Shown here in pieces: positions 9,956-20,209 of a stretch of 60,000 bases of DNA. Both the position numbers and the translations under genes were made by a program. Under the pieces are notes generated by a model that worked only from the letters and a program-made list of their open reading frames with translations, ran no database searches and was not told where the DNA came from. How positions within the stretch are numbered: position 1 is the first letter of the stretch; each line of letters starts with the position of its first letter. Location: positions 121,224,891 through 121,284,890 of the forward strand of contig CM043947.1 in assembly GCA_014529385.2 (NCBI GenBank), in the 5' to 3' direction. This DNA comes from Adiantum capillus-veneris. Lineage: Eukaryota; Streptophyta; Polypodiopsida; Polypodiales; Pteridaceae.

Positions 9956-12900
9956 GTGTGTGTCAACTTAAAGAAAGTGAATGCTACAACAATCAGGGAC
10001 AATTATCCCCTGCCGATAACTGATCATGTTCTAGAGCGTGTATCAGGGAAAACAACATACTCTTTTCTTGATGGTTTTTCAGGGTATAACCAGCTAGCCA
10101 TAGCACTGGAAGATCAACATAAAACAGCTTTTGCAACGGAGTGGGGAATTTATGCTTATCGGATTATGCCTTTTGGTCTAACCAATGCTCCCGCAACCTT
10201 CCAGAGGCTGATGACGCATGCTTTCAAAGAATACTTAAGGCTGTTTCTAGAAATATACATGGATGACTTATGTGTACATTCTCTTTTGAGAGATGAGCAT
10301 CTAGAACACCTAAGAAAAGTATTTGAGAAATGTAGGACATATCGCATTTGTCTCAATCCTGAGAAATGTGTGTTTATGGTCCGACAGGGCAGAATTCTGG
10401 GACATATTGTCTCACAAAACGGAATATCCACGGATTTAGAGAAGATAAAAGTTATAGTGGATATGCCTAGACCAACCAATGCGAAACAAGTACAGAGCTT
10501 TATGGGACATTGCGGATATTATAGACGATTCATTTACATGTACGCTATAATAGGCCAACCACTTTACAGGCTAATAGTGAACTTTGAATGGACAGAGGAG
10601 TGTGAGGAATCGTTCAAGAAATTGAAAGAGGCACTCATTACTGCTCCAGTCTTGAAATCACCAGATTGGAAGAAGATATTCCATGTGCATATAGATGCTT
10701 CGGCATATGCAATAGGATGCATTCTGGCTCAGCCAGAAGAAGGAAACATGGATTTTCCTATCTGTTACGCCAGCCGACAGCTCAACAATGCAGAGAATAA
10801 TTACACCACAACAGAGCGAGAAGGATTAGGAATGATATATGCTGTGAAGAAATTTCGGCATTATCTTCTAGCCAACAAGTTTGTGTTTTTTACGGATCAC
10901 CAAGCCTTGCTCTACCTAGTGAATAAACCATGCAATACCGGGAGAATAGTGAGATGGTTCATTATCTTACTGGAATTCGACTTCACGGTAGTAGTAAAGA
11001 AAGGAAAAACACATCTTAGAGCTGATCATCTTTCACGATTGACGAATGGAGAAGACCCTATAGGAGTAGATGACGACATGCCAGACGCGTACTTGTTCAA
11101 CATAGAAATGATACCGAAGTGGTCTCAAAATGTCGTTAACCTGTTAACCTATGGAGGAGAGTTTGATAGAAGAGAATACAACCAGAAACATATTGCTATT
11201 CAGCAATCCAAGAATCTTCAATTGATTGCAGGAAGGTTGTATCAATTGGGAAATGATCATGTTTTACGACTATGCATCAATCCTGAGGAATATAGTATAT
11301 ATCTGCGCGAAGCACATGTTCAGGAATGTGCATTTCATTGTTCAAGAAGGAACACATATAGAAATTTGTTACAATTGGGAGTCTATTGGCCAGGAATGAA
11401 AGAAAGCGTACATGAATATGTCACTGTATGTACTGTATGTTCATCAAGACCGCCAGCAGAGTATTCGACATTATATCAGATAATGATTTCTCCGGAATGG
11501 AGTCAGTATATTGTTGAATATCTCACAAATAGAACTTTCCCAGAAGGAACGTCAAAAGCTCGTCAGAAATCTGTAGAGACAGAAGCTAGAGATTACACTT
11601 TCATAGGAGATCAACTCTATAAGAGAGGTAAAGACAACCAGCTTAGGATTTGCGCATCAGAGTCTGAGTATGTGATGGTCCTAGAGCAAGCTCATGGAGG
11701 AGTAGGTGGAGGCCATTTCTCAGGTGATAAGATAGCAAAACTAGTCTTAGCTGCAGGAATATGGTGGCCAACATTACATATGGACGCTGAGGAATACGTT
11801 AAACGGTGTGATGACTGTCAGCGGACCAAAGTACCACTTAAAAGAGATGATATGCCACTTAGACCAATGATGGGGGCAAGAGCTTTTGCAAAATGGGGGA
11901 TTGATTATGTTGGACCCATTTCACCTCCTGCATATAAGACTCATGCACAATACATCGTTGTGGCTACAGACTATCTAACAAAGTGGGTCGAAGCAAAGGC
12001 AACTCAAAAAGTAGATGCCAGGACCACGACACAATTTCTATATGAATACGTCTTTGTACGATATGGATTGCCAATAGAAATTGTGAGTGATCGAGGCACA
12101 CATTTCATAAATGAAGTGATAGAGATCCTTCTAGATGAATTCATGGTAATCCATAGGAAATCAGCCCCGTATCATCCACAAGCAAACGGACAAGCTGAAG
12201 CAACAAACAAAACCATATGCACGATCCTTACGAAGATTGTATCTGAGTCGAGAACCGACTGGGACCAAAAGTTACATTCAACATTATGGGCATATAGGGT
12301 AGCGTATAAAACATCCATAGGAACGACCCCATATAACATGGTTTTTGGGCTAAATGCTATCTTGCCAATAGAATTCTTGATTTCAACCTTAAGGGTGGCT
12401 AAGGATCTAGAGTGGACAGGGCACGAGCTCTCTGATAGAATAGATGACCTGGAAAAGCTAGACGAGCTTCGCCTAAAAGCAGTAGCTTCCATCTACGCTC
12501 AAAAAAGGCGACAAAAGGAATTTTTTGATAAGCATGTGCGGACTAAAGAGTTTAAAGTTGGGGACTATGTCCTAGTTTACACTCTGAAACAGCATGCTAA
12601 GAAGCTTAAAAAGCGAGGGATGGGACCTCTGGTGATTAAAGATCTATCACCAAGTGGGGCCGTCAAGCTTGCTACATTAGACGGAGAAGAAATGCCCAAT
12701 TGGATTAGTGGATGCAGAGTGAAAAAGTATCTGTTGCCGCTAACACAAGACATGCTTCTCAAAATACATCAAGAAAAGCTGCGTGTCCAAAAAAAGAAAA
12801 AGATTGTAGAGGAAGCGCAAGCCGACGAGGCGAAGAAAAGAATGGAGAAAAGAAGACTACTGCGTCAGAAACAACACAATGAAAGAGCAATACGAATAAA

Positions 12901-13618
12901 CGCAGTCAGTATAACAGAAATGGATAATGACAAAGAAGAACCCATCATTGAATGCAAAGTAGGAACCAACCAAATCAAAGCCAGAGCACTATTGGATTCA
13001 GGAGCTCAAGCTAACCTACTTTCACTCAGTTTGTATAGACAATTGACAAATGACACTAAACTACAAACTGCCAAGCAAGAGTTAAAGAGTTACTCTGAGA
13101 ATTCAATCAAAACTGTCGGATGCATAGTTTTACATATACAGATTAACCAATATGTGTATCCTCATATGTTTTACGTGGTTGAAGACCAAGCTACACAACA
13201 TCCATTATTGCTAGGACAACCATGGCAGAAGCAATATAATGCAATGATTGACTGGAGTTCTAATTCAGTGCTTATCAAATACGAAGGTGAAAGTCAATCA
13301 GTTAAGGTCACCAAAGGAGAAGAGCCAACTCCAAAGGACGAATCCAAAGACAAAGATAAACAACAACCAGAGAAAAAGAAGAAGCAATGGCAACCAAAAG
13401 TTTCTATACAACCGGATTACTCTTCGACGAGGAATTCTCAACAGTGGATAAGGAAGACAAGCAATAATATAACAGCTCAACCTTGGAAAAAAACGGAGTC
13501 AAAGTTGGTATGGAGACCAAAAAAGGCTGTGCCAAAGAACACAAAGGTGGAAAACAGAGTCTTCAATACCAGACAACGGAGTGATTCTAGACAATCAAGG
13601 ACAGTGAAACAGATCTAG
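9956..13618 (+). pseudogene. pol: RT-RNase H-integrase-second protease of element A
   Basis: This 1,220-codon frame continues pol after the TGA. RT has the catalytic Y-M-D-D at residues 101-104. RNase H follows (H-I-D-A-S, T-T-E-R-E-G, F-F-T-D-H-Q). Two consecutive integrase zinc-binding modules come next: H454/H461/C492/C495 and H580/H587/C618/C621. The integrase core has the D,D,E triad at D650, D712 and E748 with the usual 35-residue spacing, then a C-terminal barrel. After integrase a second retropepsin-like domain has L-L-D-S-G-A (Asp 1014) and L-L-L-G-Q-P-W. The frame ends with TAG at 13616-13618 where the repeated motif predicts Trp, so TGG to TAG is likely. Apart from the two nonsense codons all catalytic residues are present. 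Confidence 0.88.
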
Positions 13619-14023
13619 ATTCCAAAGAAGTTCATGACGGCACAAAGCTACAGCAAGCAAATTTGGATCCCAAAGATTTGTAAACAGGAACTCCATTCAG
13701 TACAAGCCACGGAAACTCCTAGGTATTTCAAGCCAAGGAAATCAACACACAGAACAAAGCAGGTTTGGGTCGCAAAGAGTTTGTGGCAAGCACAAGCAAA
13801 GCGGAAGCAGATTTGGATTGTGAAAAAATACAACAAGGTAACGAAGAATCCATCTACTGATTCTACTACCAAATTGCCAAAACCAACCCAAAACCCGACC
13901 ACCAATCCATCAATCAAACAAAGAGCAGCTTTATTGGAAAGAATGTTGTATCGTCGCTCTACAATTACATTGGGAATTTATGACCAAAACAACTACAAGG
14001 CTTCGCCCACAGACACTTCATAG
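13619..14023 (+). pseudogene. C-terminal W-x-x-K repeat tail of element A pol, after a nonsense codon
   Basis: The pol frame continues in phase after TAG 13616. Trp codons of the repeated (I/V)-W-(V/I)-x-K motif occur at 13388, 13445 and 13511 before the stop and at 13664, 13766 and 13814 after it. The stop itself sits in I-*-I-P-K. The tail is basic and rich in Gln, Thr and Pro and has no known fold. B1 has a comparable tail with four such motifs, so the tail is a shared feature of the lineage. A nucleic-acid-binding or packaging role is only a guess. Confidence 0.65.
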
Positions 14024-14045
14024 TCGTCCGGGAGGACTCAGACTA

Positions 14046-14059
14046 GGAGGGGGGGGAGG
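14046..14059 (+). other. Purine tract after pol (internal polypurine-tract candidate)
   Basis: GGAGGGGGGGGAGG stands 22 nt after the end of pol. It nearly matches the tract GGAGGGGGGGAG that precedes the 3' LTR at 33722. No TG-starting LTR is obvious right after it. It could be an internal (central) polypurine tract, or the 3' tract of an element whose LTR has decayed. Confidence 0.5.
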
Positions 14060-15297
14060 TATACAGGAGCTACAAAGCAGCTACAAGCGAAAAAAACAAA
14101 GAAAAACAAAAATTATATTACAAGGGCAGTGTCTTACATGAGTTTGCAATTTTTTATGTTTGATTGCGGATATTGATAATATTTATGCCCTTATATACCT
14201 TGTTTTGCAACAAGAAGAGATCAAATGATGAATTTGGGTCTCTAGATGTGTAAATATCACTAAATAAGAGTGTTTTTGGAACTAAAAAGTGGAAAAAAGT
14301 GGTAATCCAAGTCCAGAAATCACAAAGAAGTGTATATTCATATACACAGGGTTACCAGCTATTTATTGTGTATGTTTGGAATTTTTTGGCTTCAATTTGC
14401 TATTTTCCTTTATTTTTTATGATCTTCCTAATAAAAATAAAAGAAAAATAAAAAAGCAGGTGAAATGAGATCGGAAAAAAGAAAAGAATAGACGGTGATG
14501 GTCCTAATGACAAGGGCAACCCAGGATAAAAATTGGGTACAATTCTGAAAAAGTTGCGGAAAGCCCGAAATGACAGAATTTTGGCAAAGTGGACAGATTT
14601 CTCAGAAACAGGTCAAATGGAGTCCAAATTGAGAAATTTCAAATCCTAAAGTGCATTTCACGACGAGATAGGAGCACATGTCAAATTTGGTAACAAGTGA
14701 TCCGGGAAGTCCGAAGTTAAGTATTTTTCACTTCACTTTCAAGCTCATTTCCACTATTACCTTCTTGGAGAGAGCAAAGAGCACACAGGAGCATCCGACC
14801 TTCTACCGCCTTCTACGACTGCTACGAGAGCTCAGAGGACACCAGACATGAGAGGTAGACTCGTTTCCATAAGCTTTTGATGCTTATCGTTAACTTTTGT
14901 CGCGAAAACTGACCAAAACCAAGAAACAAGAGCAGACGGGGAATGGGGAAGAACGCTAGGTAGGGGCACAACCGCCTAACCAAACCTTGCAAGAACTTAG
15001 AGGTGGGTTACCCTAGTATAGGAGATGGGTTTCTAACACTCAAAGCTCGAGAAAGAACGACTGGAAAAACCCTAGGTCAACAGAGCCTGCAAGAGGCAAA
15101 CAGAAAAAAGTTGTCGGAACGACACAAAACTTCTCAGGAAGCTTAACAACATCGAGGGCAATGCAACCATGGAGTATCTCCAGGTTTGGACCACCAAAAG
15201 TAGGTTGGAACAACCGATTCGGCTGCGGACATACAAAGCGTCATTTTGGCATAACGACTGAAATTGACGAATGAAATGAAACTTCACAAGCAGCTTC

Positions 15298-15320
15298 AAA
15301 TATACATGGATGACTTATGT
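15298..15320 (+). repeat. 23-nt exact copy of the RT active-site coding segment
   Basis: The 23 bases are identical to 10251-10273, which encode I-Y-M-D-D-L-C in the RT of element A. The same residues are read in one open frame here. Flanking bases do not match. Confidence 0.9.
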
Positions 15321-15657
15321 TTGCAAGCAAAACCCAAAAGAAAGCTGATTCACTTACCGATGGTGAAAAAGACACTTTCGGGCAACCAAATGGAGAAAGA
15401 TGGAGAACGGGGAGCCAAAGTCAAGTCCAACCAACTGGATGGCTTCACAACATATCCAATGAGCTGGAAATGCAACTCTCAAGAAGAAAAGTTGAAGAAA
15501 TTCAACTCCAAGGCAAAAAGACGACTTCGGAGACTGAAATGCCTATAAGGGGGCTTTTTGGCTAAACTTATGACTTTTCAAGTTGAAAACTAGTTAGCAG
15601 GGCTTAGGGCACTAGCACAAAGCACTCTTTGCACAAAAAGACCAACATTTCAGGAAA

Positions 15658-15681
15658 AGACATCATACGCGTATGATGTCT
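15658..15681. repeat. 24-bp perfect palindrome, copy 1
   Basis: Half-site AGACATCATACG followed directly by its reverse complement, with no loop. Confidence 0.95.
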
Positions 15682-15945
15682 CACAGCATGAAATTCACAC
15701 CCATTTCAACATTTGAGTGCATAGCCTCATTCCACGTGATAATCACATCCTATGAACCAAGTATCATGAGATTTGGAGTTAGAAAACCCAAAGAAAACCA
15801 AAAAAAAAAACGCAAAGTAGGCCATAAAATTGATTTTTGGTCCTAATTTTGTCAAAATAACTCCAAACTCATTGAAACTTTGTAGGATTGTTGGTTAACA
15901 CATATACAACCTATCTGGAACCAAAAAGCACTATTTTGACATAAA

Positions 15946-15969
15946 AAACATCATACGCGTATGATGTCT
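15946..15969. repeat. 24-bp palindrome, copy 2
   Basis: Same sequence with one mismatched pair (AA in place of AG at the left end); the inner 20 bp are a perfect palindrome. It lies 288 bp after copy 1. Confidence 0.95.
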
Positions 15970-16229
15970 ATTTGCACTTACAGAGCCAAAAATGCTCATT
16001 TGTCATCATACATCCATTATATATATCTAATACATGCTACATATGAAGTTTGGAACCATTTGGTCAAGTGGATCACCCCATTAGCCCAATTGAGGGAAAA
16101 TCCTTCATCCAAAGCCTATTTTAGCCCAAATCCAACATACTCAAGTCCAAACCAAGATTTGAGTAGATATAGTCCTTCACTAGTACATGGGGAGTCCACA
16201 GAACCAATCCCATGCAAAATTGATGAAAA

Positions 16230-16253
16230 AGACATCATACGCGTATGATGTCT
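16230..16253. repeat. 24-bp perfect palindrome, copy 3
   Basis: Identical to copy 1, 284 bp after copy 2. Confidence 0.95.
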
Positions 16254-16364
16254 CCAGAGCCATTTTTAGCCCAAAATCTATCCAAACTTCATAAATCCAC
16301 TGAATAAGCCTATTTAAAGCCAAATCCAAGCTTATAGAGAAATTTGGTCCAAAAATACACTAAA

Positions 16365-16388
16365 AGACATCATACGCGTATGATGTCT
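16365..16388. repeat. 24-bp perfect palindrome, copy 4
   Basis: Identical to copy 1, 135 bp after copy 3. Confidence 0.95.
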
Positions 16389-16647
16389 CACTATGTGATT
16401 TTGGCACCTCAGGGCTTCAACCACCAAACAGAAGTGTTCTACATGCCATTTGAAAGTAATCCACCAAGTTTTACCCAATTTGGATCATAAAATCCAATTC
16501 CCTTTCAAAATTTTGCCAAGAGCCTGATCTGGACTAAACTGGCCAAAACTTGACCAAATGGTATCCAAACTCAAATCCAAGCATATGATACTCATGTATA
16601 CACTATCAGCTTCAAGCACAACCAATATGAAGTCATTCTGACACAAA

Positions 16648-16671
16648 AAACATCATACGCGTATGATGTCT
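16648..16671. repeat. 24-bp palindrome, copy 5
   Basis: The inner 20 bp are perfect, with one mismatched outer pair. It lies 283 bp after copy 4 and 167 bp before the coiled-coil ORF. Confidence 0.95.
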
Positions 16672-16837
16672 CAAGCATGTTTTTGAGCCCAGTTTGCATA
16701 TTTTTTCACCTACATTGCATCCTTAGGCCCTGAATAGCTCATGTTTCAATTTTCAAGTCATTTGAATAGTTAAAAGCTTCATTTCGGCTTTCAGTACTAA
16801 AAAGACGCTAACTTCTGAAATTGGAGTTACAGGATCC

Positions 16838-17674
16838 ATGGATTCCGCTAAGTCATCGGCAACTAAGAGAAAAAGACCAACCATCAAGGATGCTCTTGCA
16901 GAAGCAGAACCTTTTGATATTCCAACAGAAACCCTCAAGCCAACCAAGACTTGGGTGGAGGAAGCAGTACTAGAAAAAGAGGGTATAAAGATCTACCAAG
17001 GGACTTTCAGAGATCCTCAAGGGCAAGCGGTCGATGTACCTATGATCCCACGAGAATTAGTGGATTATAGCAGGTCAGAGAACATCAGCAGGTACCTGGA
17101 AAGGGCAGACTTGCACAGATTCTTCACCTCGAGACCATCAGGTGTAGATACAAGAAGAGTGTATGAGTTGGCAACCTCCATTCAGAAGGATGGGAAAGCC
17201 ACATTGACAGCAATAGATGGAGAGAAAGTAGAGGTACAGATCACTCCACAGCTCATTGCAGATGCATTGAAGCTGCACAACAAAGGGAGCTCTGCCAGGG
17301 AACGAAGGGAGGCTATAGAGGTTTATGGGTCCAAGAAACAGAATGCAACCTACGGACATATGGCAGATCAACGAGCGGCAACCCTTTGCCAATTATACAA
17401 CTAGTTTCTCCATGTGTGCAGTAAAAGACCGCAGAAGTATACTACACCACCCCATGCCATTGCGACAACCATCACATGGGCACTGAAGAGCAACATGCCA
17501 AAAGAGGTGAATTATGCTCAATACATCCACGAGCAAGTAATCGCCATGCACAACCAGAAGCCAAAGTACATAGGAGGAGGAGAAATCCTAACAAGAATAG
17601 CTTATGAAGCTATTGGAGCTAGGGATCAAGGGCCACGGGTTCCCTCCCAGAATGAGTGGCTTAGAGAAGCCGAT
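16838..17674 (+). pseudogene. Accessory coiled-coil protein of element A, part 1 (split by B1)
   Basis: Starts at ATG 16838 in a good context (a purine-free CC then ATGG) and runs 279 codons to the B1 insertion point, broken once by TAG 17402-17404. A basic K-R-K-R-P near residue 10 could be a nuclear signal. The remainder is a globular mixed alpha/beta region resembling in style the plant-transposon-associated domains found in some Athila/Tat accessory ORFs, but I cannot assign a family firmly. The last residues L-R-E-A-D continue in phase with E-E-E at 31234. There is no signal peptide or membrane span, so it is not an envelope-like protein. Confidence 0.6.
17670..17674. repeat. Target site duplication of B1 (left), CCGAT
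   Basis: CCGAT directly precedes the TGTGCG start of the left LTR and is repeated after the right LTR. Confidence 0.95.
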
Positions 17675-18252
17675 TGTGCGCTCCTTGCCGCACTGTCGAA
17701 GCAAGGGACTTGCCGATACACCGTATGCGAGCCACAAACGGCTCCAAGCACACAACAAGCCTAAACTAGCAAGCTCAAGAAAACAAAGGGTGTGTCACTC
17801 ACCGCTCTACGCTCGCCTTCGTGGTGGATTCCTCGCCGCGATGAAGAAGAAGCTGCAGTCGTGCCGCGCTCAACCGCTTCGCCGCCGTCGTGCCTTCGTA
17901 ATGCTCGATCGCACACACACTCTCCCTCTCTCTCTCTCTCACACACACACACACAAGGAGGTGAAGAAGAAGAAGAAGATGGAGATGGAGCAAGAGCACT
18001 CTTCAATTGCACAAATGAGAGAATGAGTAAAAATTAGGTTTAGTTGGCTTTTATAGGAGCTCACCCCATTCACACTTGGGCGCCCATGCTTAACCAACTA
18101 ATCCCTTGAATGTCCAAGTTAAAGTGCGCCTCTCATCGGCGATCACTCTACCTTTCCCTATTGGTCCGACAAGCCCGGTACCTGACTCTAAATCATACAT
18201 AATACACGTCCATCGTAGGTGATCAGGTGTCCGTGTGCCGTGAGGGTTAACA
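17675..18252 (-). repeat. 3' LTR of B1
   Basis: 578 bp, TGT...ACA ends. Contains a CT/CA microsatellite (~17925-17955) and a TATA box on the minus strand. Same length as the 5' LTR, with no difference found on reading the two side by side. Confidence 0.95.
18049..18055 (-). promoter_or_regulatory. TATA box in the 3' LTR of B1
   Basis: Minus-strand CTATAAAAGCC lies about 200 nt into the LTR, with a CCAAT upstream. In the 5' LTR the same sequence should drive genomic RNA. Confidence 0.7.
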
Positions 18253-18254
18253 TG

Positions 18255-18265
18255 CCCCCCTTCCT
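18255..18265 (-). other. Polypurine tract of B1
   Basis: Minus-strand AGGAAGGGGGG plus CA stands directly before the 3' LTR start TGTTAACC. Confidence 0.8.
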
Positions 18266-19615
18266 GATGTAGATTCCGTCCTCGGAAGCTATTGAGTTGA
18301 AGCTGGTTCGTCGAGGTGGAAGAGCATTTGAGATGAATGTCCTTAGCCTTCTTCAGTCACTGCAAAATCAAACAACATTGGCACAGTAATTGCATTCTCT
18401 TAAAAAGCATATGCAGTTTTAGGTAGAAAAATTGATTGGTCAAAGAATTTCAAACAATTTGTTAGCAATGAACATTAAATTGCAATGTAATCAAATGCAT
18501 AAACAGATGTAAAGGCAAAAAATTAAACAAGTCTGGGGTCACTAATTTGACGGTCGAAAAGCACTAGAGATCGAATATTAATACCATGGGTAAGCTTCTT
18601 AATTTTTTGTGGTCAATTAAGTTGTTTAATCGCGAGAGCCAAGTATTCATGTTCAAGGGCTGACTAGAGGCTATATCTAGAAAACCTTGTAGTTAAGCTA
18701 CCATAAAAGGAATTTCTCATGAAATCATCGCCTGGCTGATTACTTTTTCTTTGACCCCCCAAGGTCTTTTCACACTGATTCAATTTTGAAGTGGGTGCTT
18801 ATTTTGTATACCTTGGGTTTTTTGCTTTTCAAGGAAAAGCGCCCACACTGGGAACCTCTAGGGCTCTAGTACCATAGGCAATACATGTGAGTGAAGTACC
18901 AAATCAAGCTGAGATTTCTCTTCCAGCTTAAAATTTTACATTGTGGCACTTTGATTTTTTGTTTGTTCATTTTCATCATTTTAATTTTGTAACTTTGGGG
19001 GGTCATATAACATTGTTACACTCCCCAGGCTCATCACATTAGTAAACTCCCTTTATAATACTTAAGCTAAAGGTCACTAGGGTTAAGCCCACTAGAAAGC
19101 CCTAGTACATTTCATACAATGCTGCCTAAATCGGATTAAGAACCTAAGTAACCATTGATTATTAGGAAGGCATTCCCCATGGTATTAAGAGAAGATTTCT
19201 AATACCTAGCTTGGTCAAACTAGCTTAGTCGGACTGCTTGATTTTTACACCTAAACAAGTGATTATGACAAAAGATTGCATTGAATTAAATGTTGGTTAC
19301 TAAGCCGATGCGCTGAATAGTATGCTACCAATCACAATCAAAGCAGACAAACATGGATGCAAAAAAGATAAGGGCAATGCTAATGGACAAGAAACACCTG
19401 TTTGTGTTGATGGTCGCGCTTGATATGAAGTGTGAACGAGAGAAAGGTTCCATGAAGGTCCAAATCCTATCAATAGCAACACGCTCCTGTACACACTAGG
19501 AAACAAAAGGAATACCTCCAGGAGGCACATCAGTGGGAAAAATTAAAACTCCTAAAAAAAAAACTCAAAACACAATCTAGACCCCTAACCTACCTATCTG
19601 TCACCCCTTTTAGAA
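18266..19615 (-). other. 3' non-coding region of B1, strongly conserved in B2
   Basis: There is no credible gene between ORF3 and the polypurine tract. Long stretches, for example around 18820-18940, differ at only a few bases from B2 (53930-54060), much closer than the neighbouring ORF3. This fits a cis-acting role in packaging, reverse transcription or RNA 3' processing. Confidence 0.6.
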
Positions 19616-20035
19616 TCAAGGAAAGAGGATATTATATAAACCGGGTGGCCACCCTAAGGCTAGGCCTCTATCCTCATCATCTAGATAAATAAAATCGTTG
19701 TCCGTGAGGCCATAGTCTTCCTCGGTCTCTATTAGTTCCTCTTCATCATCCTCTGCAAGCATGCTAATCAAGAACCTCGTGATGCGTGGATACTCATCTT
19801 GTGCAAAAGAATAAGCATGTGCCATTGGAGACACATTCGCCACTGGGTAGGGATCACTAGTTAGCCATAGACGTATCAGCCATTCTAACTCCTCAAAATT
19901 TCTCTCACATGCAAGGCTCTCTATCAAATCCCATTCGCAAGAAAGTATAGGGTAGCATACGTAGAACACTTGTTGAAAAGACAAGGGGTACCTTTCATCA
20001 AAAATAGAAGTGCATGCCTCTGGTGAAGTAGCCAT
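19616..20035 (-). CDS. ORF3: acidic accessory protein after pol in B1
   Basis: 139 residues from ATG 20035. The ATG is chosen because B2 has a matching M-A start. I do not recognise the family. The middle has a conserved block (C-E-W-D, then L-A-C-E-R-N-F-E-E-L-E-W-L-I-R-L). The C-terminal third is very acidic and ends with D-(D/E)-E-D-R-G-L-A-L...L-Y-N-I-L-F-P. There is no signal peptide, membrane span or metal-binding motif. The B2 homologue is only about 55% identical in protein although pol and 3' DNA are far closer, so it evolves fast. Its place between pol and the 3' LTR suggests expression from a subgenomic or spliced RNA. Confidence 0.75.
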   Translation of the reverse strand: MATSPEACTSIFDERYPLSFQQVFYVCYPILSCEWDLIESLACERNFEELEWLIRLWLTSDPYPVANVSPMAHAYSFAQDEYPRITRFLISMLAEDDEEELIETEEDYGLTDNDFIYLDDEDRGLALGWPPGLYNILFP

Positions 20036-20209
20036 TTCTGACAAGACAGATAGATTTGGTTAGGCCTTTAAAACATAAGAGTTGTTTTTGTGTGTTGCTT
20101 GACTTGACACGGTGAATTTGGACTTATATGTAAGATCTGATAGGGTGCTCTCTCATTGCTAGGCGCTCTTGCTCTTTACTATTTTTCTTTTTTTTGTGAG
20201 TATAAGGCT

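Larger units (their letters stand above)
14060..16837 (+). other. Non-coding interval of element A with palindrome array
   Basis: No convincing gene lies in these 2.8 kb. Two overlapping frames of 80-95 codons (15264-15565) are rich in charged residues, but I cannot match them to anything. One of them includes a 23-nt exact copy of the RT active-site coding segment. The right half holds five copies of a 24-bp palindrome. The rest is AT-rich single-copy-looking sequence. It may be the spacer between pol and a subgenomic ORF, or a decayed LTR. Confidence 0.5.

Noticed and set aside
12400-12760. Chromodomain at the integrase C-terminus of elements A and B
   Set aside because: The sequence after the barrel leads into a basic linker and the second protease; no chromodomain aromatic pattern is seen.
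15658-16671. Regularly spaced palindromes as a CRISPR-like array
   Set aside because: Spacing of 135-288 bp, plant retrotransposon context, no cas genes; not a CRISPR array.
17761-18037. Several 66-140 codon frames repeated identically at 30737-31013
   Set aside because: They lie inside the two identical LTRs of B1, overlap on both strands and have no domain.
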